A stretch of DNA of 50,814 nucleotides from the NCBI RefSeq assembly GCF_020889685.1, contig NZ_JACMYO010000047.1, forward strand, positions 1-50,814, in the 5' to 3' direction. The position numbers were made by a program, and so were the translations under genes. How positions within the stretch are numbered: position 1 is the first letter of the stretch; each line of letters begins with the position of its first letter. Shown here piece after piece: positions 33,854-42,717 of the stretch. The stretch is from Bradyrhizobium oropedii (GTDB lineage: Bacteria; Pseudomonadota; Alphaproteobacteria; Rhizobiales; Xanthobacteraceae). Below the pieces are notes generated by a model, which saw nothing but the letters and a program-made list of their open reading frames with translations, searched no databases and had not been told where the DNA came from.

Positions 33854-33995
33854 TCTTTTCCACTTTGCGATGGTGCTCGACGATCACAATCGCGCAAACC
33901 CGTCACGCGACGACGGATCAATTGAAAATAGACTGTTCAACGCGCGCGAGTTGTTGCAACACAGTGTGGGCACGCGTCACACTTGTCCCGCCACC

Positions 33996-34487
33996 ATGCC
34001 GATCGATCGCGAAGCTCTTTATTTCATTGGATCTTACGGCGCGCTTTGCGTGCTGTGCTGTGCCGTCGCGCTGATCGATCTGCGCCACGGCGTCATTCCC
34101 AGTTGGCTGAACCTTGCAATCGCGGCGCTCGGGCTTGCGAACGTCGTCATCACTGACGGCACAACGGCCGCGTTCACTGCCATGGCGATCGCCACACTCG
34201 TCGGCATGCTGTTCTGGCTGTTGCAGCGCCTTTACTTCGCCGTGCGGGGCGTGGACGGATTGGGACTGGGCGACGTCAAGTTTCTTGCCGCCGCGGCGAT
34301 CTGGGTCGGCGCCCTGGGAGTTCCGACCCTGCTGCTGATCGCGGCGCTCGCGGCACTTGCTGTTGCCGGTGGCCTGCAACTCGCTGGACGTGAGATGAAG
34401 CGCCAGACGTCGATTCCGTTCGGTCCCTTTCTGGCGCTCGGGCTTCTCCTGACGCCGGCCCTTCAGAGCTTGCTCGGGTTCAGCTAG
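33996..34487 (+). CDS. short A24 prepilin peptidase (GspO-like)
   Basis: 163 residues from ATG 33996. It is an inner-membrane aspartic protease that cleaves prepilin leaders. ALIDLRHGVIPSWLN has the first catalytic Asp and GLGLGDVKFLAAA the GxGD motif with the second; five or six membrane segments are present. The N-terminal methyltransferase domain of full GspO/PilD is missing, as in CpaA/TadV-type enzymes. It is convergent with the GspC-like gene (1-bp gap) and next to the full gsp set, so pseudopilins GspG-K are the likely substrates. The start is uncertain because the frame stays open upstream. Confidence 0.85.
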   Translation: MPIDREALYFIGSYGALCVLCCAVALIDLRHGVIPSWLNLAIAALGLANVVITDGTTAAFTAMAIATLVGMLFWLLQRLYFAVRGVDGLGLGDVKFLAAAAIWVGALGVPTLLLIAALAALAVAGGLQLAGREMKRQTSIPFGPFLALGLLLTPALQSLLGFS

Positions 34488-34488
34488 C

Positions 34489-35133
34489 TCACTTCTGGCG
34501 CCGCGCGGCCAATGGCATCCTCTCTGTGCTCACCGGAACGAGGTGGGCATCGCTGCTCTCCTCGCCGCCGGGCTGGGGCAATGTGAGTACGGCGCCCTGC
34601 TCGTCCTTCTGCATCGTGACTTCGCGCCCCTTGATGGTTCGCAGCTTCCACCCCTGGAACTCGTCACCGATTTTCAGTCGCAGCGCGGTCTTGTTCGACT
34701 GATCGAGAAAGATCCCGAAGCTTTCATCGTCGCCGGAGATCGTGCCGACAAGTGACAGCGGCGGCGGCTCGATCGCGACCCTGCGCGGCGGCGGTGGCGG
34801 CTTGCTGACTTCCGGTTCCGCAACGACGGCAGGCGGAGGTCGCCGCGATGGCGAGAACACCGGGCGATCGCGCGTGTTGGGCAGTGTCTTGAGCGGAATG
34901 CCCCACAACGGATTTGCGCTGAGCGGCCGAGGCGTCGGTGCCGGCGCAGGCGTCACCCGAACCGATGTCACAGGCTCGGACGGCGGCGGTGAATTCAGCA
35001 CCGGTCCGCCGAGACGGGTGTCGTCGAGCATGCCGGCGTCCAGTGCGTCGCCGGCCCGATCAGGCACGGCCGCCGGCGCTGAATAGGCCGACACCATCAA
35101 CAGCACGATGGTCGCTGCGAAGCGTCGCATCAT
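34489..35133 (-). CDS. GspC/PilP-like periplasmic T2SS component
   Basis: 214 residues from ATG 35133, which overlaps the GspM stop as ATGA; AGGAG precedes it. The signal peptide ends APAA. A Pro-rich linker (about 55-110) includes NPLWGIPLKTLPNTRDRPVF. The C-terminal domain PLSLVGTISGDDESFGIFLD resembles the GspC homology region/PilP domain that links the inner-membrane platform to the secretin. Unlike classical GspC it has no retained membrane anchor beyond the signal peptide. It is the last gene of the gspE-M run. Annotation as GspN in relatives is possible. Confidence 0.7.
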   Translation of the reverse strand: MMRRFAATIVLLMVSAYSAPAAVPDRAGDALDAGMLDDTRLGGPVLNSPPPSEPVTSVRVTPAPAPTPRPLSANPLWGIPLKTLPNTRDRPVFSPSRRPPPAVVAEPEVSKPPPPPRRVAIEPPPLSLVGTISGDDESFGIFLDQSNKTALRLKIGDEFQGWKLRTIKGREVTMQKDEQGAVLTLPQPGGEESSDAHLVPVSTERMPLAARRQK

Positions 35134-35693
35134 TTGGCTCCTCGCCATTGTCCGGATACGCCGAGCAGCACGCGGAGCTTGCCGGGGTCGGCTCCTTTGG
35201 CGGCCTCGTCTGCGACGGGTTGCACGACCAACTGGTCGATGAACAGGAACGGCATGCCGGCCTCGAGATCGTAGAGCACCTGCTGCAATTGCGCCTGCTC
35301 GATCTCAGAGCTCGCGACCATGCTAATGAAGCCCGCCTTGGCCGGGGCGTTGGGAACGTCGAGCTGCGTCGACAGCACGTTGCCGCCGGCCTTGATCACC
35401 GCGCCCGACACACGTTGCAACAGGGTGGCGCCGGCAACGGTGACGGTCGCGCCTTCGAGATAGGCCGAGCCGGTCGGCATGGCGGGCTGGCCGGGCGCGG
35501 TATTCGCTTTGGATCGACCTTCGAGCTGCTCCAGCATTCCGGCCGATGCCGCAACATCGCTGCGCAGGCCGATGATATCCGAGAGCGACGAGATGACGAC
35601 AAAGAGCAGCAGCACGAACAAGCCGAGATAGCTCGCGGTCGCAACCAGGGGCGAGGTGCTGACGGCGGTCAGCGATCGGGATGCTGCGCTCAT
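35130..35693 (-). CDS. gspM: type II secretion protein GspM
   Basis: 187 residues. One membrane segment lies at about 20-38 (ASYLGLFVLLLFVVISSLSD), followed by a short coiled region and a ferredoxin-like periplasmic domain (LEGATVTVAGATLLQRVSGA to FLFIDQLVVQPV). It matches the GspMb subtype. It binds GspL in the inner-membrane platform. It overlaps GspL upstream by 4 bp and the GspC-like gene downstream by 4 bp. Confidence 0.85.
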   Translation of the reverse strand: MSAASRSLTAVSTSPLVATASYLGLFVLLLFVVISSLSDIIGLRSDVAASAGMLEQLEGRSKANTAPGQPAMPTGSAYLEGATVTVAGATLLQRVSGAVIKAGGNVLSTQLDVPNAPAKAGFISMVASSEIEQAQLQQVLYDLEAGMPFLFIDQLVVQPVADEAAKGADPGKLRVLLGVSGQWRGAK

Positions 35694-36763
35694 GAGCCGG
35701 ACCCAAAATAGGCTGAGATGTTGGCCTCGACGTGGAACCGCTCCGCCGATTCATTCGCCGCGCGCGTCGTCGGCGCAAAGAAGGTTGCGCGGGTGAACTG
35801 CGGCGACTGCTCCAGCAGGCGGATCAGGGACGGCGCATCCTGGGTCAGCCCCACCACCTGCACCTTGTTGCCCTCGACGCGGAGCTCCGTCACATAGGTC
35901 GTGTCGGGCAGGACACGCGAGATCGCTTCCAGAACCATGACGCTCGATGGCGTCGTCTGCTTGCGCTTGGCCAGCAGGCCGAGACCGGACGCGTCGCCAT
36001 TGGCATCGAGACGCAATGCGGCGCGCCGCTGCGAGATCCGGTGTTGCAAATCTTCCTGCTCGGATTGCAGCCATCCACCGAGATAGATGTTCAGCAGCAG
36101 GGAGACCGCGGCAGCGACCGCCGTCGAAACCAGGCCGATGCGCAACAGCCGCGGAAGCTGAGGGCCAGCGAGGCCGCGCAGCGATTTGTCGAGCAGCGTC
36201 ACTTGCTGCGGGGCGCCATCGCTGCCAACTGCCGGCGCCGAAACCGCAACGGAGGCGGCGCCGAGCTGCCTCGCCATCCGGACCAACGGATCGACCTTGG
36301 TCGCCGCGGTCGCACTGAACGCGACCTCGATGCGGTCATTGGCGATCGGCTGCGGCGGGCCCCAGCCGAAGACGGCATCGGCGGCGGTCCATGGCGTCAG
36401 CCGGTCGACCTGCGCGCGGATCATGCCGTCGAGAAAGTCGCCGGCCTGGCTCGGGAAATCGAGCATGCGGCTGACGATGTGATCCGACCGCAACCGCACC
36501 TCGACGCGGCTGCCGTCGAACACGGTCTTCCACTCCGCCGACAGCGGAGGCTGCGGCGCATCGTGATCGAGCCGGAACGAAACCGGAGCTGACGGCGCGC
36601 CGTCCTTCGCCACCGCGAGGCGGGCAGTAAACGTGCCGTCGCCATTCTCGTCCAGCTCGACGCCGCGCCGGCGCATGAACCTGCCCGCGACGCCGTCAAC
36701 TGCAGTCGCGACCGCGCCAATCCATTGCTCGAACCATTGCCGTGCCTCGGCAAGCATCGCCAT
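35690..36763 (-). CDS. gspL: type II secretion protein GspL (PilM/PilN-like)
   Basis: 357 residues from ATG 36763, which shares a base with the GspK TGA (TGATG). The N-terminal cytoplasmic part (about 1-200) is a reduced actin-like domain (VRLRSDHIVSRMLDFPSQAG). A membrane helix lies near 210-230 (LVSTAVAAAVSLLLNIYLGG), then a coiled coil and a PilN/GspL-type periplasmic domain (YVTELRVEGNKVQVVGLTQD). It links the ATPase GspE to GspM. Confidence 0.85.
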   Translation of the reverse strand: MAMLAEARQWFEQWIGAVATAVDGVAGRFMRRRGVELDENGDGTFTARLAVAKDGAPSAPVSFRLDHDAPQPPLSAEWKTVFDGSRVEVRLRSDHIVSRMLDFPSQAGDFLDGMIRAQVDRLTPWTAADAVFGWGPPQPIANDRIEVAFSATAATKVDPLVRMARQLGAASVAVSAPAVGSDGAPQQVTLLDKSLRGLAGPQLPRLLRIGLVSTAVAAAVSLLLNIYLGGWLQSEQEDLQHRISQRRAALRLDANGDASGLGLLAKRKQTTPSSVMVLEAISRVLPDTTYVTELRVEGNKVQVVGLTQDAPSLIRLLEQSPQFTRATFFAPTTRAANESAERFHVEANISAYFGSGS

Positions 36764-37698
36764 CAACCTCTCTTGCGCGGCAGAACCGTCATTCGCGGCT
36801 CGACATCGTTCTGCCAGGACAACACACGATAGGGCTCGGCCTTGTCGCCGAGTGCAATCACCGCCTCGGAATTGGTGCGGTGACCGTTGCGGAATCGGAT
36901 CGAGATTGCGATCCGGTAGCAAGGGCTTTGCGCGGTCGATGCCGCAGTTTGCGCGGTCGGTGCCTGCGATGATCCAGCGGAAAGGCCACCGTTCGGCGAG
37001 GGAGCGCTCGCCCCGAGAGCAGACGAGCCGAAGCCGTCCTGATCCTTCCCCGATACCTTGTTCACGGCGAGCGCGACTTCCGGCGCGGCGATGGTCGGAT
37101 CGACATCCGGACCGCCGTTGAACACCGTCACGAACGGCAGCACACGATCGACAAAGGCTTCGGGAATGCCGGCGACCAGCGCCAGCTCGTTGACATGGGT
37201 GAACAGCCCCTGTCGCGGTGAATAGCCAAGCGCGTTGTAGCGCGCGGCCTCTACATTCTCGCTGCCCTGCGCCGGCCGCGTTCGCCAGCCGACGATCCGG
37301 TCGGCGTACTCGCTGGCCGCGTCCTTCCCGGCGCCGAGCACCACGAAGAGGCCGATCAACATCTCCTTCGACGCGTAGTTCAGATCAAGACGTCCCGCCT
37401 CCGACGTGAAGCTCACGTTGACGCTGGCATCGTCCAGCCCGAAATGAAACGCCCCGTATTGCGGCCTCGTCTTCTCGTCCGTCAGCGTCAGCTGGTAGGC
37501 CGTGAGCTCGAGCCCGGCCGACACCAATGCCTCGGTCTGCAACGCGATATCGCTCGCCGCCAATGCGCGCGCCGATGCGGCAAGATAGGCCGAGAAGATG
37601 ATCGCCAGCGACGACAGCGCCAGCAGGATCCAGAGCACTGCAACGATGACGAAGCCGCGATTGGCCGGCGTGCGGCCGATATTGCCGGACGCGCCCAT
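36763..37698 (-). CDS. gspK: minor pseudopilin GspK
   Basis: 311 residues from ATG 37698, overlapping the GspJ stop as TGATG. The leader ends NRG before FVIVAVLWILLALSSLAIIF; position +5 is not Glu, as expected for GspK. RLDLNYASKEMLIGLF and HVNELALVAGIPEAFVDRVL match the GspK SAM-like/helix-hairpin domain. A Ser/Ala/Gln-rich linker (about 230-262) is inserted near the C-terminus. It caps the pseudopilus tip with GspI and GspJ. Confidence 0.88.
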   Translation of the reverse strand: MGASGNIGRTPANRGFVIVAVLWILLALSSLAIIFSAYLAASARALAASDIALQTEALVSAGLELTAYQLTLTDEKTRPQYGAFHFGLDDASVNVSFTSEAGRLDLNYASKEMLIGLFVVLGAGKDAASEYADRIVGWRTRPAQGSENVEAARYNALGYSPRQGLFTHVNELALVAGIPEAFVDRVLPFVTVFNGGPDVDPTIAAPEVALAVNKVSGKDQDGFGSSALGASAPSPNGGLSAGSSQAPTAQTAASTAQSPCYRIAISIRFRNGHRTNSEAVIALGDKAEPYRVLSWQNDVEPRMTVLPRKRG

Positions 37699-38420
37699 CA
37701 GGTCTTCCCCTGGTCGGGGACAACATTGGGACCACCGGGCTTGTCGCCGCAATTGCCATCCGGCTTGGTGCAGTCGCTTGGAATCTGAACGTGGAGCGGT
37801 GCGATGGTCGACACCGACAGCACGCGCTGGCTCGCCGCGTCACGCACGGTCAATCGGATCATCGCCGGCAGCTTGTCGGCATCCTTCCACACGCCCTTCC
37901 AGGCCCGGTCGGCGCCGGCATAAGCGAACGAGAGGCGATAGGGCGCACGCAGCAGCACGACGGGGCTGCCGAGATGCACCTGCTCCGACAGCGACACGCC
38001 GTCGGCCAGCGGCGTGAAGCGCGCCTGCGACCGAACCGTGACGAACTCGCCGCGATCCCTGGTCTCGCCAAGGCGCACCACGTCGAGCCCCGGCCCCGCA
38101 TTCGGCCCCAGCGACGTTCGCACGAACATGACGGATAATTCCGATCCGTCGAACAGCGGCTTGTGGGTATCGCGGTTGGCGGCAACGAACTCCGCCGCGG
38201 CAAGATCGGCGCCGATCCGCTCCAGCGCGATCCCGATCAATTCGCTGCGCTGGATCCGGTCGAGCCCCTTGTTCCAGCTCGGCAGCCATTGTGCCGTGAT
38301 GCTGGCGAGCGCCGACAGCAACAGCCCCATCAGCGCCAGCGCAACGATGGTTTCGATCAGCGTGAAACCGCGCTCATGCGTTCGCGTTGCTGTCCTTGTT
38401 GTTGTCTTGGCCGGGGTCAT
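37698..38420 (-). CDS. gspJ: minor pseudopilin GspJ
   Basis: 240 residues. Class III prepilin leader with cleavage after RG in ERGFTLIETIVALALMGLL, Glu at +5. A larger beta-rich domain follows, as usual for GspJ. The C-terminal tail is Cys/Pro/Gly-rich (CTKPDGNCGDKPGGP). The ATG overlaps the GspI TGA (ATGA). It is part of the tip complex. Confidence 0.87.
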   Translation of the reverse strand: MTPAKTTTRTATRTHERGFTLIETIVALALMGLLLSALASITAQWLPSWNKGLDRIQRSELIGIALERIGADLAAAEFVAANRDTHKPLFDGSELSVMFVRTSLGPNAGPGLDVVRLGETRDRGEFVTVRSQARFTPLADGVSLSEQVHLGSPVVLLRAPYRLSFAYAGADRAWKGVWKDADKLPAMIRLTVRDAASQRVLSVSTIAPLHVQIPSDCTKPDGNCGDKPGGPNVVPDQGKT

Positions 38421-38818
38421 TCCGATGACCTCGGCATCAGGCGCACGGTGCGGATATCGGACAATGCACCGCCCGGGGATTTGACGCGGATCCTCACCAG
38501 TTCCGGCGCCCAGGGCACGTTGCCTTCGGGCACCGCCCAGTCGCCACCGAGCGGACTGACCTCGATGGTCCAGCGGTAGCCCTCCGCCTGCCCCGTCGAG
38601 GTTCCCGATTGCAATTCCGCGCGCGGCGGAATGCCGACCGTCATCAATGTGCGCACCGCCTGCATCAGCGCCACGTGCTGTTCCATGGCCTTTACGCCGC
38701 GCGTCTTGACGCCCATGACGGCGCCGATCGCGACGACCGAGACGGCCACCAGCGCCAGCGCCACCAGCACCTCGATCATGGTGAACCCCGCTTCAGAGCG
38801 GTTAGTTGGCGGCGACAT
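38417..38818 (-). CDS. gspI: minor pseudopilin GspI
   Basis: 133 residues from ATG 38818, overlapping the end of GspH by 17 bp. Leader cleavage site EAGFTMIEVLVALALVAVSV with Glu at +5. The short globular domain is typical of GspI. A start 60 bp upstream is in frame but lies inside GspH and would make an unusually long leader. Confidence 0.85.
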   Translation of the reverse strand: MSPPTNRSEAGFTMIEVLVALALVAVSVVAIGAVMGVKTRGVKAMEQHVALMQAVRTLMTVGIPPRAELQSGTSTGQAEGYRWTIEVSPLGGDWAVPEGNVPWAPELVRIRVKSPGGALSDIRTVRLMPRSSE

Positions 38819-39266
38819 CGCGAGCAACGATTTCAACCCTTCCGGTGAGCCAGTTGACGCGAACCTCATATCCCGCATCGAGCCGCGTCAGCGCGATGGA
38901 GCCGCCGCAGGAACCGCCATTGGCGAAGAAGCGGATGGTCGACAGCGCCGCGCGGTGCTGACAGCTTTGCGGCAGCACCGCATCGAACCGCACGTCATCG
39001 GGAATCCGCACCGTCATGCGCGAGGCCCCCGAATGGATCACCCGGCTCGACGCATCGACCAGCGTCGCAACGCTGGTGCTGCGCTCGATGGCGGCATTCC
39101 GATCGGCCTTCAGCAAGGTCGCGGCCTGCAACGCATAGGCCTGCAGGCGCGACCGCGAGGTTTGGTGCGGAATGAACGGAAGCAGCACGGCCGCCAGCAG
39201 CGCGATGATGGCGAGCACGCACACCATCTCGAGCAGGGTGAAACCGCGCTGCGTCGCGTCATTCAT
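38802..39266 (-). CDS. gspH: pseudopilin GspH
   Basis: 154 residues. Leader MNDATQRG with GFTLLEMVCVLAIIALLAAV following. The globular part has ALQAATLLKADRNAAIERST and ends with the GspH/FimT-like GYEVRVNWLTGRVEI. Two Cys (CQHR, GSCGG) may pair. It lies between GspG and GspI in the standard order. Confidence 0.87.
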   Translation of the reverse strand: MNDATQRGFTLLEMVCVLAIIALLAAVLLPFIPHQTSRSRLQAYALQAATLLKADRNAAIERSTSVATLVDASSRVIHSGASRMTVRIPDDVRFDAVLPQSCQHRAALSTIRFFANGGSCGGSIALTRLDAGYEVRVNWLTGRVEIVARDVAAN

Positions 39267-39288
39267 GCTTGCCGTGCATCCCTATTGA

Positions 39289-39807
39289 TCATTGTTGGTC
39301 GTTGTTGGCGGCTGTCGTCTTCTCCAGCGAGATGTCGGCAGAGGTGCCGCTGCCGCCCTCCTGACCGTCGGAGCCATAGGAGACGATGTCGTAGGGCCCA
39401 TGTTCGCCCGGCGAGCGATAGAGATAGGGGTGATTCCAAGGATCGTTCGGAACGTTGCCGCCCTTCAGATACGGGCCGTTCCAGGCGGCAACCCCCGGCG
39501 TGCGCCGGACCAGTGCGGCAAGCCCCTCCGCCGTGGACGGGAAGCGGCCGGCGTCGAGATAGAACAAATCGAGCGCGCTGGAGAAGCTCTGCAACTGAAT
39601 GCGCGCGGTCTTGACCTTGGATTCGCTGAGATAGTTGAGCACGCGCGGCCCGATCAGTCCCATGATGAGGCCGATGATCGCGATCACCACCAGCATCTCG
39701 ACCAGGGTGAAGCCGGCCTCGCCCGAACGCCTTGGCTCTTGCGATCGGGCGCGATGGCGTCCCGCTCGCGTGGAAAATGCCTCGATGATGCTGTTGCGCG
39801 ATATCAT
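39289..39807 (-). CDS. gspG: major pseudopilin GspG
   Basis: 172 residues from ATG 39807. A long basic leader of about 32 residues precedes EAGFTLVEMLVVIAIIGLIM. ARIQLQSFSSALDLFYLDAG, FPSTAEGLAALV, then PNDPWNHPYLYRSPG and YDIVSYGSDGQEGG are the GspG signature including the Ca-binding loop. It polymerises into the pseudopilus. Frame continuing upstream past 39807 is only a shadow of gspF. Confidence 0.93.
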   Translation of the reverse strand: MISRNSIIEAFSTRAGRHRARSQEPRRSGEAGFTLVEMLVVIAIIGLIMGLIGPRVLNYLSESKVKTARIQLQSFSSALDLFYLDAGRFPSTAEGLAALVRRTPGVAAWNGPYLKGGNVPNDPWNHPYLYRSPGEHGPYDIVSYGSDGQEGGSGTSADISLEKTTAANNDQQ

Positions 39808-39824
39808 GACCGATGACCCCTGCT

Positions 39825-41036
39825 CTAACCGACTAGCTGCGTGACCGAGAGCAGCGCCGTCATGACCGACACGATCAATCCGCCGACCACGGTGCTGATC
39901 GTGATGATCGCCAGCGGACCGACGATGCCGACGACACGGTCCAGGCTGCGCTGCAATTTTGCTTCGTAGAATTCCGCGACCCGCCCGGCCAGCACCGGCA
40001 GTTGCCCGGTCTCTTCGCCGAGCCGCAGCATGCGCACCGCCATCGGCGGCAGGCTGTCCGCCACGGCGAGCGCTTCCGATAATTTCCCGCCATGTCGGAC
40101 GCGGTCGGCGGCGGCGGTCCAGTCCGCCTCGCTCCCGGTCACCGCCATGATGTCGACGAGGATGCGCAATGCGGCCGTAAGATTCACGCCGCTGCCGAGC
40201 AGGACACCCAGATTGCGGCAGAACAGGCTGGCGCGATAGAACTGGAAGGCGCTGCTGATGCCCGGCACCCGCGAGATCGCGTTGACCAGCGCGGCGCGCA
40301 CCCGCGCCTGCCGCAGCAGCCACCACGAAAGGGCGATCACAGCCGCACTGATCAGGCATGCGGCCGTGGCATTGGCGCGCAGGAAATCCGACAGCGCGAT
40401 GAAGCTGGCGAGTGCCGTATCCGACTTGCCGCCGAAATCGCCCAGCACGGTCGAGAATTGCGGCAGCACGAACAGCAGGAAGAACAGCATCACGCCTGAT
40501 GCCGCGACCAGCACGAAGGCCGGATACTGCATCGCATCGGTCAGCTTCCGCCGCATCTGCTCGGACCGCGCGCGTTCGGTCCCCAGCATCTCCAGCACGG
40601 AATCCAGCGTGCCGGAGATCTCGCCTACGCGAACCAGCGCGATATACATCGGCTGGAACAGGGTTGGATGATCCGCCACTGCATCGGCAAAGCTCTCGCC
40701 GGTGAGCAGGGCGGCGCGAATCTTGGCCACCACCGGACGCATCCGGCCGACATCGGCATCGCCGGACAGAAGCTCCAGCGCATCGTCGAGACGCGCGCCG
40801 GCTTTCAGCAGCAGTGCGAGATCGCGCGTGAACGTGGTGACCTCGGCAGCACTCGGCCCGCCGAACAGGCTGCGGCCGCCGGCTGTGCCGGATGCGCGCT
40901 TGTCCTCGGTGGTTTCGATCGGCAGCAGCTTGAGGTATTCGATCCGCCGCGCCACCTCGGCCGCGGTCGGGGCCGAGATCGTGCCGTTCACGATCTCTCC
41001 GGCCTGGGTCAAAGCGCGATAGCGATAATTCGGCAC
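39825..41036 (-). CDS. gspF: inner-membrane platform protein GspF
   Basis: 403 residues from a GTG at 41036, 4 bp after the gspE stop. Two GspF domains (about 70-190 and 272-395) each with membrane helices; FTRDLALLLKAGARLDDALE and FCRNLGVLLGSGVNLTAALR are the conserved starts of each half. It couples GspE ATP hydrolysis to pseudopilus growth. Confidence 0.92.
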   Translation of the reverse strand: MPNYRYRALTQAGEIVNGTISAPTAAEVARRIEYLKLLPIETTEDKRASGTAGGRSLFGGPSAAEVTTFTRDLALLLKAGARLDDALELLSGDADVGRMRPVVAKIRAALLTGESFADAVADHPTLFQPMYIALVRVGEISGTLDSVLEMLGTERARSEQMRRKLTDAMQYPAFVLVAASGVMLFFLLFVLPQFSTVLGDFGGKSDTALASFIALSDFLRANATAACLISAAVIALSWWLLRQARVRAALVNAISRVPGISSAFQFYRASLFCRNLGVLLGSGVNLTAALRILVDIMAVTGSEADWTAAADRVRHGGKLSEALAVADSLPPMAVRMLRLGEETGQLPVLAGRVAEFYEAKLQRSLDRVVGIVGPLAIITISTVVGGLIVSVMTALLSVTQLVG

Positions 41037-41040
41037 GGCG

Positions 41041-42717
41041 TCACCGCACGGTCGCGACGCGGAGGATCTCGGCGGGCGAGGTCAGTCCGGCGCGGCATTT
41101 GGCGACCCCGTCATCGAGCATCGTGGTCATGCCCGCCCGGATCGCCATCGTATCGATCTTCAGCCCGTCGGTTCGCTCTCCGATCAGTTCACGCAATTCA
41201 TTGGACAGTTCGAGCAGCTCGAATGCGCCGAGGCGGCCGCGATAGCCGGTTCCACCACAACGCTCGCAGCCGCAGGGCTCGTGAATGATCTCGCCGGCCT
41301 TAAAGCCGATCGCCGCGAGCCGGGGATCCTCGGTGAGATCGGCGGTCGCGAGCGGCCGCGCCGTCTTGCAGCGCTCGCACAATTGCCGGACCAGGCGCTG
41401 CGCGATCACGCCGCGCAACACTGAGCGCAGCAGATAGCCTTCGACCCCGAGATCGAGCAGGCGCGGCACCGCGGCCGCCGCGGTCTCCGTGTGCAGCGTC
41501 GTCAGCACCAGATGCCCGGTCAGCGCCGCATGCACCGCGACATGCGCGGTCTCCGAATCCCTGATTTCACCGACCATGATCACGTCAGGGTCCTGGCGAA
41601 CGAAGGACCGCAGCGCGGTGGCGAAGGTCAAACCGATCGCGGGCTTGATCTGGGACTGGTTGACACCCGGAATCTCGTATTCGACCGGATCCTCGATCGT
41701 CAGGATCTTGCGGCTGGGCTCATTGAGAATCGATAGGATCGTCGCCAGGGTCGTGGTCTTGCCGCTGCCGGTCGGCCCCGTGATCACGACCATGCCGTGT
41801 GGCAGCTTCAAGAGCCGCCGCAGCTTGCTTTCGTCCGACTCAGAGAATCCCAGCTTTTCGACGACCAGCAGGCCGCGATCCTTGGGCAGGATACGGATGA
41901 CACAGGATTCGCCGTGCTGCGTCGGCATGATCGCGACGCGGATATCGATGTCGGTGCGCCCGGCCCGCAGCCGCGCCGCGCCGTCCTGCGGCAGGCGGCG
42001 CTCGGCGATGTTGAGATTGGCGATGATCTTGATGCGGGAGACCACCGCCTGCGGCAGCACGCCCGACAGCGCCGCGACCGGCCGCAGCAGGCCATCGATC
42101 CGCAAGCGGACCATGAGGCCGGCGGAAAACGGCTCGATATGGATGTCGCTGGCACGAAGCTCGACCGCCTTCTCGATCAGATCATTGACCGCGCGCACCA
42201 CCGGTGCGCCGCTGGCAAGGTCGCGCAGGCTCTCGATGTCGTCTTCGCGGGGCAGCGCCGCCGCCGTATCGGTGGCTTCGGCCTCCTCGGCACTGGAGGA
42301 GTTGTTCAGCGCGATGGCGACGTCTTCCGACGACGCCACCTTCACGCTGATGCCGGCGCCAAGCACGATCTGCGCTGCCCGCAGCGTCGCCTGGTCGGTC
42401 GGATCGACCACCGCGAGGACCGTGCTCCCGTCGGCCGCCCGGCATGGAAAGACCATGGTCTCGCGCAGGAAACGCGCCGAGAACGACCCGACAAGCGGTT
42501 CAGCCGAGGTCATGTCCTGGAGCGTCAGGCGGCCAAGCGCGAAGAAGCGCGCGGCTTCGTCTGCGAATTCGGTCGGTGAGAGACTGGTGATCTCCCACAG
42601 CTTCAACTGCCTGACGTCGGCGCCCTGCCCGGTCCGCTCCGCCGATCCATCGATCGGCGCCAGGTGATTGTTCTGACGCAGATAATCCACGAACCGAACG
42701 GACAGGTCGTTCGCCAT
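41041..42717 (-). CDS. gspE: type II secretion ATPase GspE
   Basis: 558 residues. N1E-like domain to about 150, then the hexameric ATPase. Walker A is GPTGSGKT (314-321), the Asp box DPVEYEIPGVNQ, Walker B region DPDVIMVGEIRD and His box LTTLHTETA. The four-Cys zinc motif is CERCKTARPL ... CGCERCGG. It is a cytoplasmic motor for the pseudopilus. It is the first gene of the minus-strand gspE-F-G-H-I-J-K-L-M-C-like run and is divergent from gspD. Confidence 0.93.
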   Translation of the reverse strand: MANDLSVRFVDYLRQNNHLAPIDGSAERTGQGADVRQLKLWEITSLSPTEFADEAARFFALGRLTLQDMTSAEPLVGSFSARFLRETMVFPCRAADGSTVLAVVDPTDQATLRAAQIVLGAGISVKVASSEDVAIALNNSSSAEEAEATDTAAALPREDDIESLRDLASGAPVVRAVNDLIEKAVELRASDIHIEPFSAGLMVRLRIDGLLRPVAALSGVLPQAVVSRIKIIANLNIAERRLPQDGAARLRAGRTDIDIRVAIMPTQHGESCVIRILPKDRGLLVVEKLGFSESDESKLRRLLKLPHGMVVITGPTGSGKTTTLATILSILNEPSRKILTIEDPVEYEIPGVNQSQIKPAIGLTFATALRSFVRQDPDVIMVGEIRDSETAHVAVHAALTGHLVLTTLHTETAAAAVPRLLDLGVEGYLLRSVLRGVIAQRLVRQLCERCKTARPLATADLTEDPRLAAIGFKAGEIIHEPCGCERCGGTGYRGRLGAFELLELSNELRELIGERTDGLKIDTMAIRAGMTTMLDDGVAKCRAGLTSPAEILRVATVR